In this document: positions 1 to 8,167 of the stretch, in pieces
Numbering within the stretch: the stretch's first letter is position 1
How the letters are laid out: every line of letters begins with the position of its first letter
Source: Sporosarcina gallistercoris
GTDB lineage: Bacteria; Bacillota; Bacilli; Bacillales_A; Planococcaceae
Reading direction: 5' to 3'
Length of the DNA: 64,000 bases
NCBI RefSeq assembly: GCF_014836415.1
Contig: NZ_JACSQY010000007.1
Span: 1 to 64,000, forward strand
Program-made: the position numbers and the translations under genes
The notes under the pieces: model-generated
What the model was told of the DNA's origin: nothing
The model's input: only the letters and a program-made list of their open reading frames with translations
Database searches by the model: none

Positions 1-95
1 ATCGCCGGTTCAATACCGACAATTGGCTGCATAATAAGGTGTTTTTTACTTGTCTCAAAAAGGTTAGTCAGTGCCGACGCTGCAGGTGGTTTCAT
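1..95 (-). CDS. Partial open frame at the left edge, unrecognised
   Basis: An ATG at 95 opens a frame that runs without a stop to the window edge, giving about 31 residues that begin MKPPAASALTNLFE. It lies 5 nt after the stop of the DUF423 gene on the same strand, so it could be the next gene of that operon. The ribosome binding site is weak. With only 31 codons the frame could be open by chance. I do not recognise the sequence. Confidence 0.35.
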   Translation of the reverse strand, partial: MKPPAASALTNLFETSKKHLIMQPIVGIEPA

Positions 96-99
96 TTCA

Positions 100-480
100 T
101 TAATTTCCAAACTTCGCAGCTGCCACAATCAGCATAATCCAGCCGGCGATAAATGCAACGCCGCCAATCGGTGTAATGGCACCGAGGATTCCGATTCCCG
201 ATAGACTTAATACATACAGGCTTCCTGAGAAAATGATGATCCCAGCTAACAGGAGATATCCTGCCCATGATAGGGCGGTCGATGAACCGAACAGCGCCGG
301 ACTCATCAGAATTCCGATCGCGAGCAGTGCGATTGCATGGAACATTTGATAATGGACCGCTTTCTCCCAAACATCCAAGTAATGTGCAGATAATTTGTCA
401 GCTAGTGCATGCGCGCCAAACGCTCCGAGCGCAACAGCAATCGCCCCGTTTACTGCACCTGCAATAATGAAAAATGGCAT
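100..480 (-). CDS. DUF423 family membrane protein (YwdK-like)
   Basis: A 126-residue, very hydrophobic protein with four predicted membrane segments. The first carries a [23 protein letters not shown] stretch followed by a [14 protein letters not shown] segment, which is the hallmark of the DUF423 family (B. subtilis YwdK). The length fits the family. The function is unknown; it should be an integral membrane protein. The start has a clear AGAGGG site 7 nt upstream. It is the last complete gene of a minus-strand run that also holds the YwdI-like gene, a small Cys protein and ung, matching the ywd gene neighbourhood of Bacillus. Confidence 0.9.
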   Translation of the reverse strand: MPFFIIAGAVNGAIAVALGAFGAHALADKLSAHYLDVWEKAVHYQMFHAIALLAIGILMSPALFGSSTALSWAGYLLLAGIIIFSGSLYVLSLSGIGILGAITPIGGVAFIAGWIMLIVAAAKFGN

Positions 481-509
481 AGGTTATCCCTCTTTCCGAT
501 TAGTTTACA

Positions 510-821
510 TTAAAAATCAAACAGCGAGCCGCCGTTTGCATCTTCTTCGTCTAAAACTTTTCCTTCAAGACCAGATTGCATAGGAGCGGAGTATGCCTCT
601 TTTGCGGGTGACATTCCGATTGGAGGCACTCCCTGAACTGGCCTATTCTCTTTCAACTCACCATCACGGAATGGCGGCTGTGGAGTCTTCTCTCCAAGTA
701 TCAAACCGCATAGCGACTGCATTGCAGCAATCGATTCGCGCATCGCGGCTTCATCAGAAGTCGTTTTCGCATTCGTCAGTTGACGTTGTAGTTCTTCCAG
801 AATACGATTTGTTGAAATCAT
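510..821 (-). CDS. YwdI-like protein
   Basis: A 103-residue soluble protein with an N-terminal helical part (MISTNRILEELQRQLTNAK) and a loose, Gly/Pro-rich middle that ends in a short acidic and aromatic tail (GGSLFDF). Size, ends and position beside ung and the DUF423 gene fit the YwdI family of Bacillus, whose function is unknown. Its ATG overlaps the stop of the upstream small Cys gene by 4 nt (ATGA), so the two are probably translationally coupled. No catalytic motif or membrane segment is visible. Confidence 0.75.
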   Translation of the reverse strand: MISTNRILEELQRQLTNAKTTSDEAAMRESIAAMQSLCGLILGEKTPQPPFRDGELKENRPVQGVPPIGMSPAKEAYSAPMQSGLEGKVLDEEDANGGSLFDF

Positions 822-994
822 GCGCCACCGCTTCCTTTCTTCGGTTCAAACTTCATGCATTCCAATCCTGAGGAACGCAGAACCACTGCAGAAGGCAGCT
901 CGCGCGTTTTAAATCCATACGCTTTGCAGCCCCGGGGGTGTTTCTGATCCCACGTTACGTAGAAATGACGGCATTGAAAACAATTCACAGCCAT
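818..994 (-). CDS. 58-residue Cys-rich small protein
   Basis: This frame encodes 58 residues starting MAVNCFQCRHFYVTWD. A CxxC pair near the N-terminus (C5, C8), a further Cys at about 23 in an HPRGCKAYG stretch, and a fourth at about 46 could bind one zinc or iron ion. The ATG has a GGAAGGGGG site about 8 nt upstream, and the stop overlaps the next gene's ATG (ATGA). It sits between ung and the YwdI-like gene on the same strand. Similar tiny proteins next to ung are sometimes labelled uracil-DNA glycosylase by transfer from the neighbour; nothing here resembles that enzyme. The function is unknown. Confidence 0.75.
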   Translation of the reverse strand: MAVNCFQCRHFYVTWDQKHPRGCKAYGFKTRELPSAVVLRSSGLECMKFEPKKGSGGA

Positions 995-1035
995 GACAGC
1001 GGCCCCCTTCCTTCATTCAGGATTCAACTCATTTT

Positions 1036-1713
1036 CTACAGTTCTGTTCTGCACCAATCAATCCCGAGTTCTCCCCACGAAGCAAGCTGTTCGTTCGTTT
1101 TCGAAAACGGACGCGACCCGAAGAATCCTCGATTCGCACTGAGTGGACTTGGGTGCACTGACTCAATCGTAACATGCTTTGTCAAATCGATGAGACGCTT
1201 TTTCTCTTGCGCAGGGCGCCCCCAGAGGATGAACACAATCGGCTCGTCGCGGTCCGACAGCTTCCTGATCACCTCATCTGTGAACGCTTCCCACCCTTGC
1301 TTACGATGAGAATGGGCCTCCCCCTCCCGGACAGTCAATACGGTGTTCATCAGAAGCACGCCTTGCTCCGCCCATCCTAGCAAGGAACCCGATTCAGGGA
1401 TCGAACAGCCGATATCGCTAGCAAGTTCTTTAAAAATATTGCGCAAACTAGGTGGTTTTTTGACACCGGGTTGGACCGAGAAACTTAAGCCATGTGCTTG
1501 GCCTTTTCCGTGGTAGGGATCTTGTCCCAAAATAACCACTTTCACCGATTCATAGGGGGTACGCTTAAATGCATTCCATATATGATCCATCTCCGGATAG
1601 ACGATGTGCTCTCCATATTCCTTCTTCAAAAACTCACGCAACTGCGCATAGGATGGGGCTTCAAATGCTTCTTGAAGCACTGCATCCCACTGACTTCCGA
1701 ATTGTGGTTTCAA
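1036..1713 (-). CDS. ung: Uracil-DNA glycosylase
   Basis: Family 1 uracil-DNA glycosylase, which cuts uracil from DNA to start base-excision repair. The water-activating motif [18 protein letters not shown], the [11 protein letters not shown] uracil-pocket strand and the [21 protein letters not shown]-intercalating loop are all intact. The longest frame begins with GTG at 1722, but a GAGGAG site lies 8 nt before the TTG at 1713, which gives 225 residues, the usual length in Bacillus. The stop of the upstream DUF4230 gene is 5 nt away, so the two are likely one transcript. It lies directly before the 58-residue Cys protein. Confidence 0.96.
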   Translation of the reverse strand: MKPQFGSQWDAVLQEAFEAPSYAQLREFLKKEYGEHIVYPEMDHIWNAFKRTPYESVKVVILGQDPYHGKGQAHGLSFSVQPGVKKPPSLRNIFKELASDIGCSIPESGSLLGWAEQGVLLMNTVLTVREGEAHSHRKQGWEAFTDEVIRKLSDRDEPIVFILWGRPAQEKKRLIDLTKHVTIESVHPSPLSANRGFFGSRPFSKTNEQLASWGELGIDWCRTEL

Positions 1714-1718
1714 CTTGA

Positions 1719-2501
1719 TCACTCCTCAAACTGGATTGTCACGTCGTATCCCGCCAGTGAAAACATTTCACGGAGTGTTTGTTCCGCATTTTTTTCGGCA
1801 GTTTCCAACACACCTTGACCAGCGCTCTCTTCGCGGATCAATCTCTTTGCTTCTTCTGCAAGTTCATACGCTTCTTCGATGTCGGCTTTCTCTCGGAATA
1901 CCCCTTCAAACGAGTACACTTCGACCTGGTCAAAGAAGATTTCGGCGCCCCCAAGGAATTCGGGTTTCGGCAACGTGAGTGTCGCGGTTTTTTTCCCCTC
2001 ATTGATGTCCAGGTCTTTCTTGCTTAATGTCGATAAATCCACGCCTGCTTTGATAGCTCCGGGGATTACGACGAGCAGCTGCCGCTGTGTCCCTGGGAGG
2101 TTCAGTCCGATACTTTGTCCGAACAGCTGGTTATCTTGACGTTCAATAATGACTTTCGTATAGGCTTCCGCCGTCGCCATTTCATTCAAATCCTGAATTT
2201 GTTCTAAGAAACTTGTTTTCTGTTCGGTGAATGTGCTGCCTTGCTTCAATAGATAGAAAGCGATAAACGGCAGTGAAGCGACAAAGAGAATGACAATCAA
2301 TGCAATTATGAGAAACGATTTGCGCCATAGCGAGAAGAAAAGTGTGAGAATGTGCCATAGACTTCTGCGCTTCTTTTTCGGACGGGCGAATGCTTCATCC
2401 ACCGTGACCGCACTTTCTTTGTCCGAGGCTTTCAACTCTTTCAATAATTTCTCGATTTCTTCCAGTTTCCGCTCGTCATTCGATTTGTTGTCGTTCTTCA
2501 T
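1719..2501 (-). CDS. DUF4230 family membrane-anchored protein
   Basis: A 260-residue protein. Residues 1-45 are charged and probably coiled ([13 protein letters not shown]), followed by a basic stretch (PKKKRRS) and one strong membrane segment ([20 protein letters not shown]). The remaining ~160 residues form the outer domain, with the pattern of DUF4230 proteins ([20 protein letters not shown] near its start, then beta-rich segments and a C-terminal helix). Function unknown. The start at 2501 is chosen because AAAGGAGG lies 7 nt upstream; the longer frame starts at 2519. The next gene downstream is ung. Confidence 0.8.
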   Translation of the reverse strand: MKNDNKSNDERKLEEIEKLLKELKASDKESAVTVDEAFARPKKKRRSLWHILTLFFSLWRKSFLIIALIVILFVASLPFIAFYLLKQGSTFTEQKTSFLEQIQDLNEMATAEAYTKVIIERQDNQLFGQSIGLNLPGTQRQLLVVIPGAIKAGVDLSTLSKKDLDINEGKKTATLTLPKPEFLGGAEIFFDQVEVYSFEGVFREKADIEEAYELAEEAKRLIREESAGQGVLETAEKNAEQTLREMFSLAGYDVTIQFEE

Positions 2502-2651
2502 GTCAGCCCTCCTTTCCAACAGCGATTCTAGCTATTGGTCTTTCTTTATAGTCGATAAAAAACAGCCTTAATCAGTACGTACAGTTTGCAGGAAAGTTCC
2601 CGTGCAGACAAGCAATCCGGCATGGTATGATGGCGCGAAGGAGGGATTGCC

Positions 2652-2900
2652 TTGTCTAACGTTCCGATCCGTGAAAAAGTAAAGCGTATTGCAGAAGCCG
2701 CAAAAGATGGAGAATCGTATTCTGAGTCCTCAAAAAGTGCAGGAATGCTTTTCTTTTATAGCATCTTCGGCATCGCTATGTTGTTTCTCATTGCGCTAAC
2801 AATCGGTCTCGCACAAGGAGGCCATTATATAGGAAGTGCAATTTGTCTCGTCGCAGGAGGGGGGCTTGGATTCATCCTCCTCAAGCTGGCACGGGCATAA
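2652..2900 (+). CDS. Small two-segment membrane protein (DUF5325/YlaF-like)
   Basis: An 82-residue protein with a polar N-terminus of about 28 residues and two membrane segments (GMLFFYSIFGIAMLFLIAL and an Ala/Gly-rich second one). This layout resembles DUF5325 proteins such as B. subtilis YlaF; the assignment is from memory and modest in strength. The start is TTG with a GAAGGAGGG site 5 nt before it. It is divergent from the DUF4230 gene, and a TATGAT -10-like element lies about 20 nt upstream of the start. Function unknown. Confidence 0.65.
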   Translation: MSNVPIREKVKRIAEAAKDGESYSESSKSAGMLFFYSIFGIAMLFLIALTIGLAQGGHYIGSAICLVAGGGLGFILLKLARA

Positions 2901-2932
2901 TTCGCACAATTTGTATTTACTTTTCTGTTTGA

Positions 2933-2948
2933 GTACACTTAAGTATAC
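2933..2948. promoter_or_regulatory. 16-bp palindrome upstream of pdxK
   Basis: GTACACTTAAGTATAC is a palindrome apart from one symmetric pair. It lies 25 bp before the pdxK start and 5' of its ribosome binding site, overlapping the likely promoter region. It may be an operator for a dimeric repressor; no regulator gene is adjacent. Confidence 0.4.
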
Positions 2949-2973
2949 CCTATTCGTAAAGGAGTCCTCTACA

Positions 2974-3807
2974 ATGACGTTGAAAAAGACATTGACAATT
3001 GCAGGATCAGATACATCCGGCGGTGCCGGCATTCAGGCGGACCTCAAAACCTTCCAGGAACTCGGTACATATGGGATGACGGCATTGACAGTGGTTGTCA
3101 CAATGGATCCGGACAAGCATTGGAGCCATAATGTCTACTCCCTTCCGATTGATGTGATTAAATCGCAAATCAAAACTGCCCTTTCCACTGGCATCGATGC
3201 CATTAAGACAGGCATGTTAAGCACGGAAGAAGTCATCCAGACTGCAGGTGAAGCGATTGCAGAATCCGAGCTTTCACACGTCGTGATCGACCCCGTCATG
3301 GTTTGTAAAGGGGAGGATGAAGTCTTGAACCCCGGAACTGTAGATGCCATGATCGAATACTTGCTTCCGCGTGCTGAAATCGTGACGCCGAACTTATTTG
3401 AAGCGGGTCAGCTTGCTGGCATGAAAACCCCCGGGACAATCGAGCAGATGAAAGCGGCAGCTGAGAAGATCCATTCCCTCGGTGCACGCAATGTCGTCAT
3501 TAAAGGCGGCAAGCAGCTGCAGCACGATAAAGCAGCAGACTTGTTCTACGATGGAAAAACCCATCTTTTGTTGGAATCCGAAAAAACGGATACCCATTAC
3601 AACCACGGAGCAGGCTGTACGTTTGCCGCAGCGATTACAGCAAACCTAGCAAATGGGCAAGATATTAAAGAGGCAGTGATTGAAGCGAAAGAATTCGTTG
3701 CAGCTGCTATAGCGAACGGCTGGAAATTGAACGAGTATGTAGGACCTGTTATGCACGGTGCGAAAAACCGTTTTGGCGGATCTGAAATCACGACAACTGA
3801 AGTGTAA
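2974..3807 (+). CDS. pdxK: Pyridoxal/hydroxymethylpyrimidine kinase (PdxK/ThiD family)
   Basis: A 277-residue ribokinase-fold kinase that phosphorylates pyridoxine/pyridoxal and possibly hydroxymethylpyrimidine in the cytoplasm. The N-terminal TIAGSDTSGGAGIQADLKTF motif, the VIDPVMVCKG segment, the VTPNLFEA motif and the catalytic NHGAGCTFAAAI loop are complete. It is closest to the B. subtilis PdxK (YwdB) subtype, with the YVGPxxHxA C-terminal pattern, rather than to the ThiD that sits with other thi genes. The start at 2974 is used because GGAGTCC lies upstream; the frame stays open to 2836 without a better start. A strong terminator follows, so it is probably monocistronic. Confidence 0.92.
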   Translation: MTLKKTLTIAGSDTSGGAGIQADLKTFQELGTYGMTALTVVVTMDPDKHWSHNVYSLPIDVIKSQIKTALSTGIDAIKTGMLSTEEVIQTAGEAIAESELSHVVIDPVMVCKGEDEVLNPGTVDAMIEYLLPRAEIVTPNLFEAGQLAGMKTPGTIEQMKAAAEKIHSLGARNVVIKGGKQLQHDKAADLFYDGKTHLLLESEKTDTHYNHGAGCTFAAAITANLANGQDIKEAVIEAKEFVAAAIANGWKLNEYVGPVMHGAKNRFGGSEITTTEV

Positions 3808-3814
3808 TATTTTC

Positions 3815-3848
3815 AAGCACAGGGGGACATGTCCTTCTGTGCTTTTTG
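3815..3848 (+). terminator. Terminator after pdxK
   Basis: AAGCACAG and CTGTGCTT arms enclose an inner GGACATGTCC, followed by a T run. Confidence 0.9.
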
Positions 3849-3933
3849 TTGCTGAAACGGCATAATCGCAATTGCTTCTCTTTCCGGATATAATTGAAGG
3901 CAGAGTAAAAATACAGCCAGAGGAGGAAGACAT

Positions 3934-4284
3934 GTGGAACTTGTACAACGAGATCAGCTTCAACGCCTGATCGATTCCTTTGCGGGCAAAGATGTCTACA
4001 TTCATTTGGAGACGACAAACGGCTCCTATGCTGCGCATTTTCAAGAAGGTTTCTTTAACGCAGGTGCGTTCATCCGCAATATTGTTGTAAATTATGAACT
4101 CGGAAAAGTGGCGGGCGACTCCCCTCACCGTATCGGATTAAAACTGCCTTCAGGGTGGATTTACGCACAAGGGATTACACACTGTGAATTGGACGAACAC
4201 GGACGTCTGCTAATGGCAGGTCTAGGGCCGGATGGCAAATTGGCCGTTGCCTTAGAAATTAGCGAAACTCCGTTCACGTATTAA
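3934..4284 (+). CDS. yojF: YojF family protein (DUF1806), partner of bshB2
   Basis: A 116-residue soluble protein. The FxGKDVYIHLETTNGSYA start, the GAFIRNxxVNY centre and the GWIYAQGITHCELDEHGRLLMAGL C-terminal half match the YojF family, which sits directly before bshB2 in Bacillus. Its biochemical role is not established; the conserved pairing suggests a link to bacillithiol metabolism. The start is GTG with AGGAGG 7 nt upstream. An ATG two bases earlier is in another frame and stops after 12 codons. The gap to bshB2 is 20 nt, so the two form an operon. Confidence 0.9.
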   Translation: MELVQRDQLQRLIDSFAGKDVYIHLETTNGSYAAHFQEGFFNAGAFIRNIVVNYELGKVAGDSPHRIGLKLPSGWIYAQGITHCELDEHGRLLMAGLGPDGKLAVALEISETPFTY

Positions 4285-4304
4285 TAAAAGGAGGTCCAAT
4301 AGAG

Positions 4305-4973
4305 ATGGAAAAAGAACGTCATGTATTAGTCATTTTCCCACACCCGGATGATGAAGCATTCGGTGTTTCAGGAACAATTTCAACTTATATCGAAATGGGC
4401 GTCCCTGTGACATACGCTTGCTTGACACTCGGTGAAATGGGACGCAATCTTGGAAATCCTCCATTTGCCAACCGCGAAACGTTACCGATGATCCGTAAGA
4501 AAGAGCTGCAGGCATCTGCAGACGCTATGGGACTAACGGATCTACGGATGATGGGTCTACGCGATAAGACGGTAGAGTTCGAGGATGATGAAAAAATGGT
4601 GAAGCTCGTTGCAGATTTAATCGACGAATTGAATCCTTCCCTGATGATTTCGTTCTATCCAGGATTGTCTGTTCACCCGGATCACGATGCTACTGGACGC
4701 GCTGTAGTCGAAGCGATTAGAAGAATGGCAGAATCTGAGCGTCCGAAATTGTACACGATTGCGTTCGATAACAAGACAGTTGAGCAAATCGGGCATCCCG
4801 ATGTACACCATGATGTGTCAGGTGTGACTGAGAAAAAGCTGGGAGCCATGAATGCCCATGCATCTCAAACCGTTTGGATGATGGAAGATATGCAAAAACG
4901 TCTGGACGCGCAGGAACCTGATGCGTTAAGATGGTTAAAGACAGAACATTTCTACACATATTCCTTTAAGTAA
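4305..4973 (+). CDS. bshB2: Bacillithiol biosynthesis deacetylase BshB2
   Basis: A 222-residue PIG-L/LmbE-type zinc deacetylase. It removes the acetyl group from GlcNAc-malate, the second step of bacillithiol synthesis, and may also act on bacillithiol conjugates. The metal-binding HPDDEAFG motif (about residues 12-19) and the second HPDHDATGRAV motif (about 125) are present. The ribosome binding site AAAGGAGG lies 11 nt before the ATG. It follows yojF in a two-gene operon, as in B. subtilis. After the stop come a short GC hairpin and a 7-bp CCCGGAT/ATCCGGG hairpin without a T run, then the YjiH promoter region. Confidence 0.94.
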   Translation: MEKERHVLVIFPHPDDEAFGVSGTISTYIEMGVPVTYACLTLGEMGRNLGNPPFANRETLPMIRKKELQASADAMGLTDLRMMGLRDKTVEFEDDEKMVKLVADLIDELNPSLMISFYPGLSVHPDHDATGRAVVEAIRRMAESERPKLYTIAFDNKTVEQIGHPDVHHDVSGVTEKKLGAMNAHASQTVWMMEDMQKRLDAQEPDALRWLKTEHFYTYSFK

Positions 4974-5091
4974 GGAAACCGCTTTCAAACGCGGTCACGC
5001 CCGGATCGCTAGTTTTCAACTACTGAATCCGGGTATACATATAGGGCTTTGGAGAAAATTTCTTGTTTACTTTTTGATATTCATTCATTAA

Positions 5092-5109
5092 TATGAATAA
5101 ATATACATA
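5092..5109. promoter_or_regulatory. ArgR/AhrC box match upstream of the YjiH gene
   Basis: This 18-mer fits the ARG-box consensus TNTGNATWWWWATNCANA at every position. A third half-site-like TATGCAT follows at 5111-5117. The site lies about 33 bp before the YjiH start, downstream of a TTGATA -35-like element, so bound ArgR could block the promoter. The surrounding DNA is AT-rich, which raises the chance of an accidental match. Confidence 0.5.
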
Positions 5110-5141
5110 GTATGCATTACTAATTAAGAAGGAGCTCATTC

Positions 5142-6497
5142 ATGAAAAAAGCGTCTTTATCCAACTGGCTATTGTTTTTAGTTCCATCCATTATCGGAGT
5201 CATCCTCTTCATGATTCCACTGAAGATCGGCGACGGCTGGAAAGTCCCGATTGCGTTTCTGGCAGATAAACTAGCTGGTTTTGTAGAACCTGCAATGCCG
5301 TTTGCCGCAATGGTGCTCATTATCATTTCTGCTGTAGGTTCGGTAATCTTCCTATTCATCCGTAAAGACGAAAGCACGAAGCCTCCTTTCGTTCAAACGT
5401 TGTTCAAAGTGACACCGTTCTGGACATTGACGCGCGTAGTCGGTGCGGTTTTCGCTGTCATGGTGACATACAAACTCGGGCCTGAAGCGATTTGGAGTGA
5501 AAACACAGGTGGATTGTTACTGTCACCTGATGGGCTGGTTTCGTTCTTATATACCATTTTCCTATTCGCAGGTTTGTTCTTGCCGTTACTATTGAATTTT
5601 GGATTGCTTGAGTTCTTTGGAACGATGATGGTGAAAGTCATGCGTCCGTTGTTCAAGCTTCCGGGGCGATCTTCCATTGATGCTTTGACGTCATGGGTTG
5701 GAGACGGGACAATTGGCGTCCTGTTGACGAGCAAGCAATACGAGGATGGCCATTATACGAAACGGGAAGCAGCCGTAATTGCGACGACGTTCTCAATCGT
5801 CTCGATTACATTCTCTATTGTTATCATCACTACTGTCGGTCTCGAAAACTATTTCGTACCGTTTTACGCAACGGTTGCATTGATCGGACTCGTTCTCGGT
5901 TTGATCATGCCTAGAATTTATCCTCTTTCGAAGAAACCGGATGAATTCATCGATGGCTCGCCGCAGACAGGAACCGAAGAAAGTCTGCCTGAAGGATATA
6001 ATGTCATCTCTCATGGACTGGAAAATGCGCTCGCGACTGCGGATAAAAACCGTTCTCCAGGTAAAATGGTGAATGAAGGGTTCCGCAACGTTCTAGACAT
6101 GTGGATCGGTGTAGCACCGATTGTTATGGCGTTCGGTACGATTGCGACGATGCTCGCAGAATACACAAGTATTTTCACGATTCTCGGAAAGCCATTCGTT
6201 CCGTATTTGAATCTTCTCGGTATTCCACAAGCAGCTGAAGCCGGTTCTCTGATGGTTGTCGGAATTACAGATATGTTCTTGCCTGCTCTTCTGGCAGAAG
6301 GTATGATCTCTGATCCGATTACACTATTCACCGTGGCGACCATCTCTGTCATTCAGCTCATTTACTTGTCAGAAGTCGGAGGATTGATTCTCGGCACGAA
6401 GATTCCGGTCAACATCTGGGATTTAATTGTGATTTTCTTACTCCGTACGGTCATCGCGCTGCCAATCGTAGCAGGCGTTGCACACTTGTTATTTTAA
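5142..6497 (+). CDS. YjiH family permease-like protein with nucleoside-recognition (Gate) domains
   Basis: A 451-residue integral membrane protein with about ten membrane segments. The central LPGRSSIDALTSWVGDGTIG stretch and the later FRNVLDMWIGVAPIVMAFGTI stretch are typical of the YjiH group of Gate-domain proteins. The substrate is not known. AGAAGGAG lies 9 nt upstream of the ATG. A perfect ARG-box match overlaps its promoter region, so regulation by arginine is possible (inference). The gene is monocistronic, closed by a strong terminator. Confidence 0.85.
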   Translation: MKKASLSNWLLFLVPSIIGVILFMIPLKIGDGWKVPIAFLADKLAGFVEPAMPFAAMVLIIISAVGSVIFLFIRKDESTKPPFVQTLFKVTPFWTLTRVVGAVFAVMVTYKLGPEAIWSENTGGLLLSPDGLVSFLYTIFLFAGLFLPLLLNFGLLEFFGTMMVKVMRPLFKLPGRSSIDALTSWVGDGTIGVLLTSKQYEDGHYTKREAAVIATTFSIVSITFSIVIITTVGLENYFVPFYATVALIGLVLGLIMPRIYPLSKKPDEFIDGSPQTGTEESLPEGYNVISHGLENALATADKNRSPGKMVNEGFRNVLDMWIGVAPIVMAFGTIATMLAEYTSIFTILGKPFVPYLNLLGIPQAAEAGSLMVVGITDMFLPALLAEGMISDPITLFTVATISVIQLIYLSEVGGLILGTKIPVNIWDLIVIFLLRTVIALPIVAGVAHLLF

Positions 6498-6507
6498 TGG
6501 AAATTAG

Positions 6508-6548
6508 AAACTCCGTCACGCGGCTGCGTGGCGGAGTTTGTCGTTTTA
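6508..6548 (+). terminator. Terminator after the YjiH gene
   Basis: A 13-14 bp GC-rich stem (AAACTCCG and CGGAGTTT outer arms, GGCT loop) followed by a short T-rich tail. Confidence 0.85.
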
Positions 6549-6556
6549 GGGGAGAT

Positions 6557-6976
6557 CTATGAGTGCTTTCCATAGGTTATGATCACTTTTCATGATTTAT
6601 GAGCGTTTTCTCACTGTTATGATCACTTTCTGCGATTTATGAGCGTTTCCCAACGGGTATGATCACTTTCTGCGATTTATGAGCGTTTTCTCACGGGTAT
6701 GATCACTTTTCGCGATTTATGAGCGTTTTCTCACGGGTATGATCATTTTCCGTGATTTATGAGCGTTTTCTCACTGTTATGATCACTTTTCGCGATTTAT
6801 GAGCGTTTTCTCACGGGTATGATCATTTTCCGTGATTTATGAGCGTTTCCCAACGGTTATGATCACTTTTCATGATTTATGAGCGTTTTCTCACAGTTAT
6901 GATCACTTTCCATGATTTATGAGCGCTTTACAAAGGTTATGATTACTTTACACGATTTATGATCACTTCCCTCATA
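6557..6976 (+). repeat. Array 1: 21 units of 20 nt, TGATCAC/TGAGCG words alternating
   Basis: From 6561 every 20th base starts a new unit without a single indel. Units at 6581, 6621, 6661 and so on begin GATCAC (sometimes GATCAT) and end GATTTAT; units at 6561, 6601, 6641 and so on begin GAGCG and end GTTAT or GGTAT. Alternation holds for 20 units and breaks only at 6961. The 40-bp pair is the true repeat. The array fills the gap between the YjiH terminator and the tdh terminator, between convergent genes. A period of 20 does not keep a reading frame from unit to unit, so it is not coding. Confidence 0.97.
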
Positions 6977-6985
6977 CTTGTTCCG

Positions 6986-7030
6986 AGCAAAACCCCCGCA
7001 GGCTAGTAAAAACTGGCAAGCGGGGGTTCA
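6986..7030 (-). terminator. Terminator after tdh
   Basis: CCCCCGC and GCGGGGG arms around a long loop, followed by TTTT on the minus strand. Confidence 0.85.
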
Positions 7031-7034
7031 TATT

Positions 7035-7982
7035 TTAGGCATTCACTTTTTCGCGGATCTTTTCCAGCATATCTGCGACCATTGAATCGAGATCGTAGGT
7101 GGCTTTGAAACCCCATTCGGATTCTGCGACAGAGATATCGAGAGAGTTTGGCCAGCTGTCTGCAATCGATTGGCGAACCGGATCGACGTCGTAGCTGATT
7201 TCGAACGTCGGAATGTGCTTTTTGATAGCAGCCGCGAGTTCAGATGGTTCGAAGCTCATCGCTGTTACGTTGAATGCATTGCGATGTTTCAAGTTCGCTG
7301 CATCCGTTTCCATCAAGTCCACGATCGCTTGGAGCGCATCTGGCATATACATCATATCCATGTAAGTGCCTTCTGCGATGAACGACGTATACTTACCTTC
7401 TTCTACAGCTTTATAGAAGATATCCACCGCGTAATCTGTTGTTCCTCCACCTGGTTGCGCAACATATGAAATAAGTCCAGGGAATCGGACACCACGCGTA
7501 TCAACGCCGAACTTTTGATAATAATAATCACATAGCAATTCGCCAGCCACTTTGTTGACGCCATACATCGTCGTAGGACGCTGGAACGTATCTTGTGGCG
7601 TGTTGTCTTTCGGTGTAGAAGGTCCGAATGAGCCGATTGAGCTTGGCGTGAAAAACTGGAGGTCGAGCTCACGTGCTGTCTCCAGCGCATTCACGAGTCC
7701 TCCCATGTTCAAGTTCCATGCGAGCATCGGATTCTCTTCCGCCTTTGCAGAAAGTAATGCAGCCATGTGCATCAGCGTGTCTGCCCCGAATTCTCTTGCA
7801 AGTTGAGTCATTTTTTCTCCGTCTGTGACGTCGAGAATTGCAAATGGTCCGTTCATTTCTGTTTGCGGCTCACGAATATCGGTTGCCAACACATTTTCAG
7901 TACCGTATTCAGCCCGTAGCTTGGTGATTAGTTCCGAACCGATTTGACCGAGTGCTCCAGTCACCATAATCTTTTTCATCAT
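7035..7982 (-). CDS. tdh: L-threonine 3-dehydrogenase, SDR (epimerase-like) type
   Basis: A 315-residue NAD-dependent enzyme of the extended SDR fold. It oxidises threonine to 2-amino-3-ketobutyrate. The nucleotide-binding [14 protein letters not shown] (residues 8-21), the Ser of [10 protein letters not shown] and the catalytic YGVNKVAGE (Tyr-x-x-x-Lys) are visible, as is the [21 protein letters not shown] segment typical of this threonine dehydrogenase subfamily. kbl, which uses the product, lies 1.1 kb away on the same strand, supporting the assignment. The start has GGGGG upstream; either of two adjacent ATGs could be used. It has its own terminator. Confidence 0.9.
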   Translation of the reverse strand: MMKKIMVTGALGQIGSELITKLRAEYGTENVLATDIREPQTEMNGPFAILDVTDGEKMTQLAREFGADTLMHMAALLSAKAEENPMLAWNLNMGGLVNALETARELDLQFFTPSSIGSFGPSTPKDNTPQDTFQRPTTMYGVNKVAGELLCDYYYQKFGVDTRGVRFPGLISYVAQPGGGTTDYAVDIFYKAVEEGKYTSFIAEGTYMDMMYMPDALQAIVDLMETDAANLKHRNAFNVTAMSFEPSELAAAIKKHIPTFEISYDVDPVRQSIADSWPNSLDISVAESEWGFKATYDLDSMVADMLEKIREKVNA

Positions 7983-8167
7983 GTATTCCCCCTATGAATG
8001 ATTGTCTTTTTGGAGAGGACAGTTGGTATTCATCAAATAAAATAACAAGTTTCAATAGCTGAAACTGATTATAAACTGTTCTGCTGAAAAACACAATTCT
8101 CCTACTGGCAATCCCTCTCGTTATCGGAATTGTATGTTATAATGAAGGTAACAGGAGGGTATGTAGC

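Noticed and set aside
3932..3970. ATG two bases before the yojF GTG start
   Set aside because: It opens a frame of 12 codons that ends at once. The GTG frame gives a full YojF protein with AGGAGG at a good distance.
6557..6976. CRISPR array
   Set aside because: Units follow each other directly at 20 nt, with no unique spacers of constant length, and no cas genes are in the window. The same holds for the other arrays.
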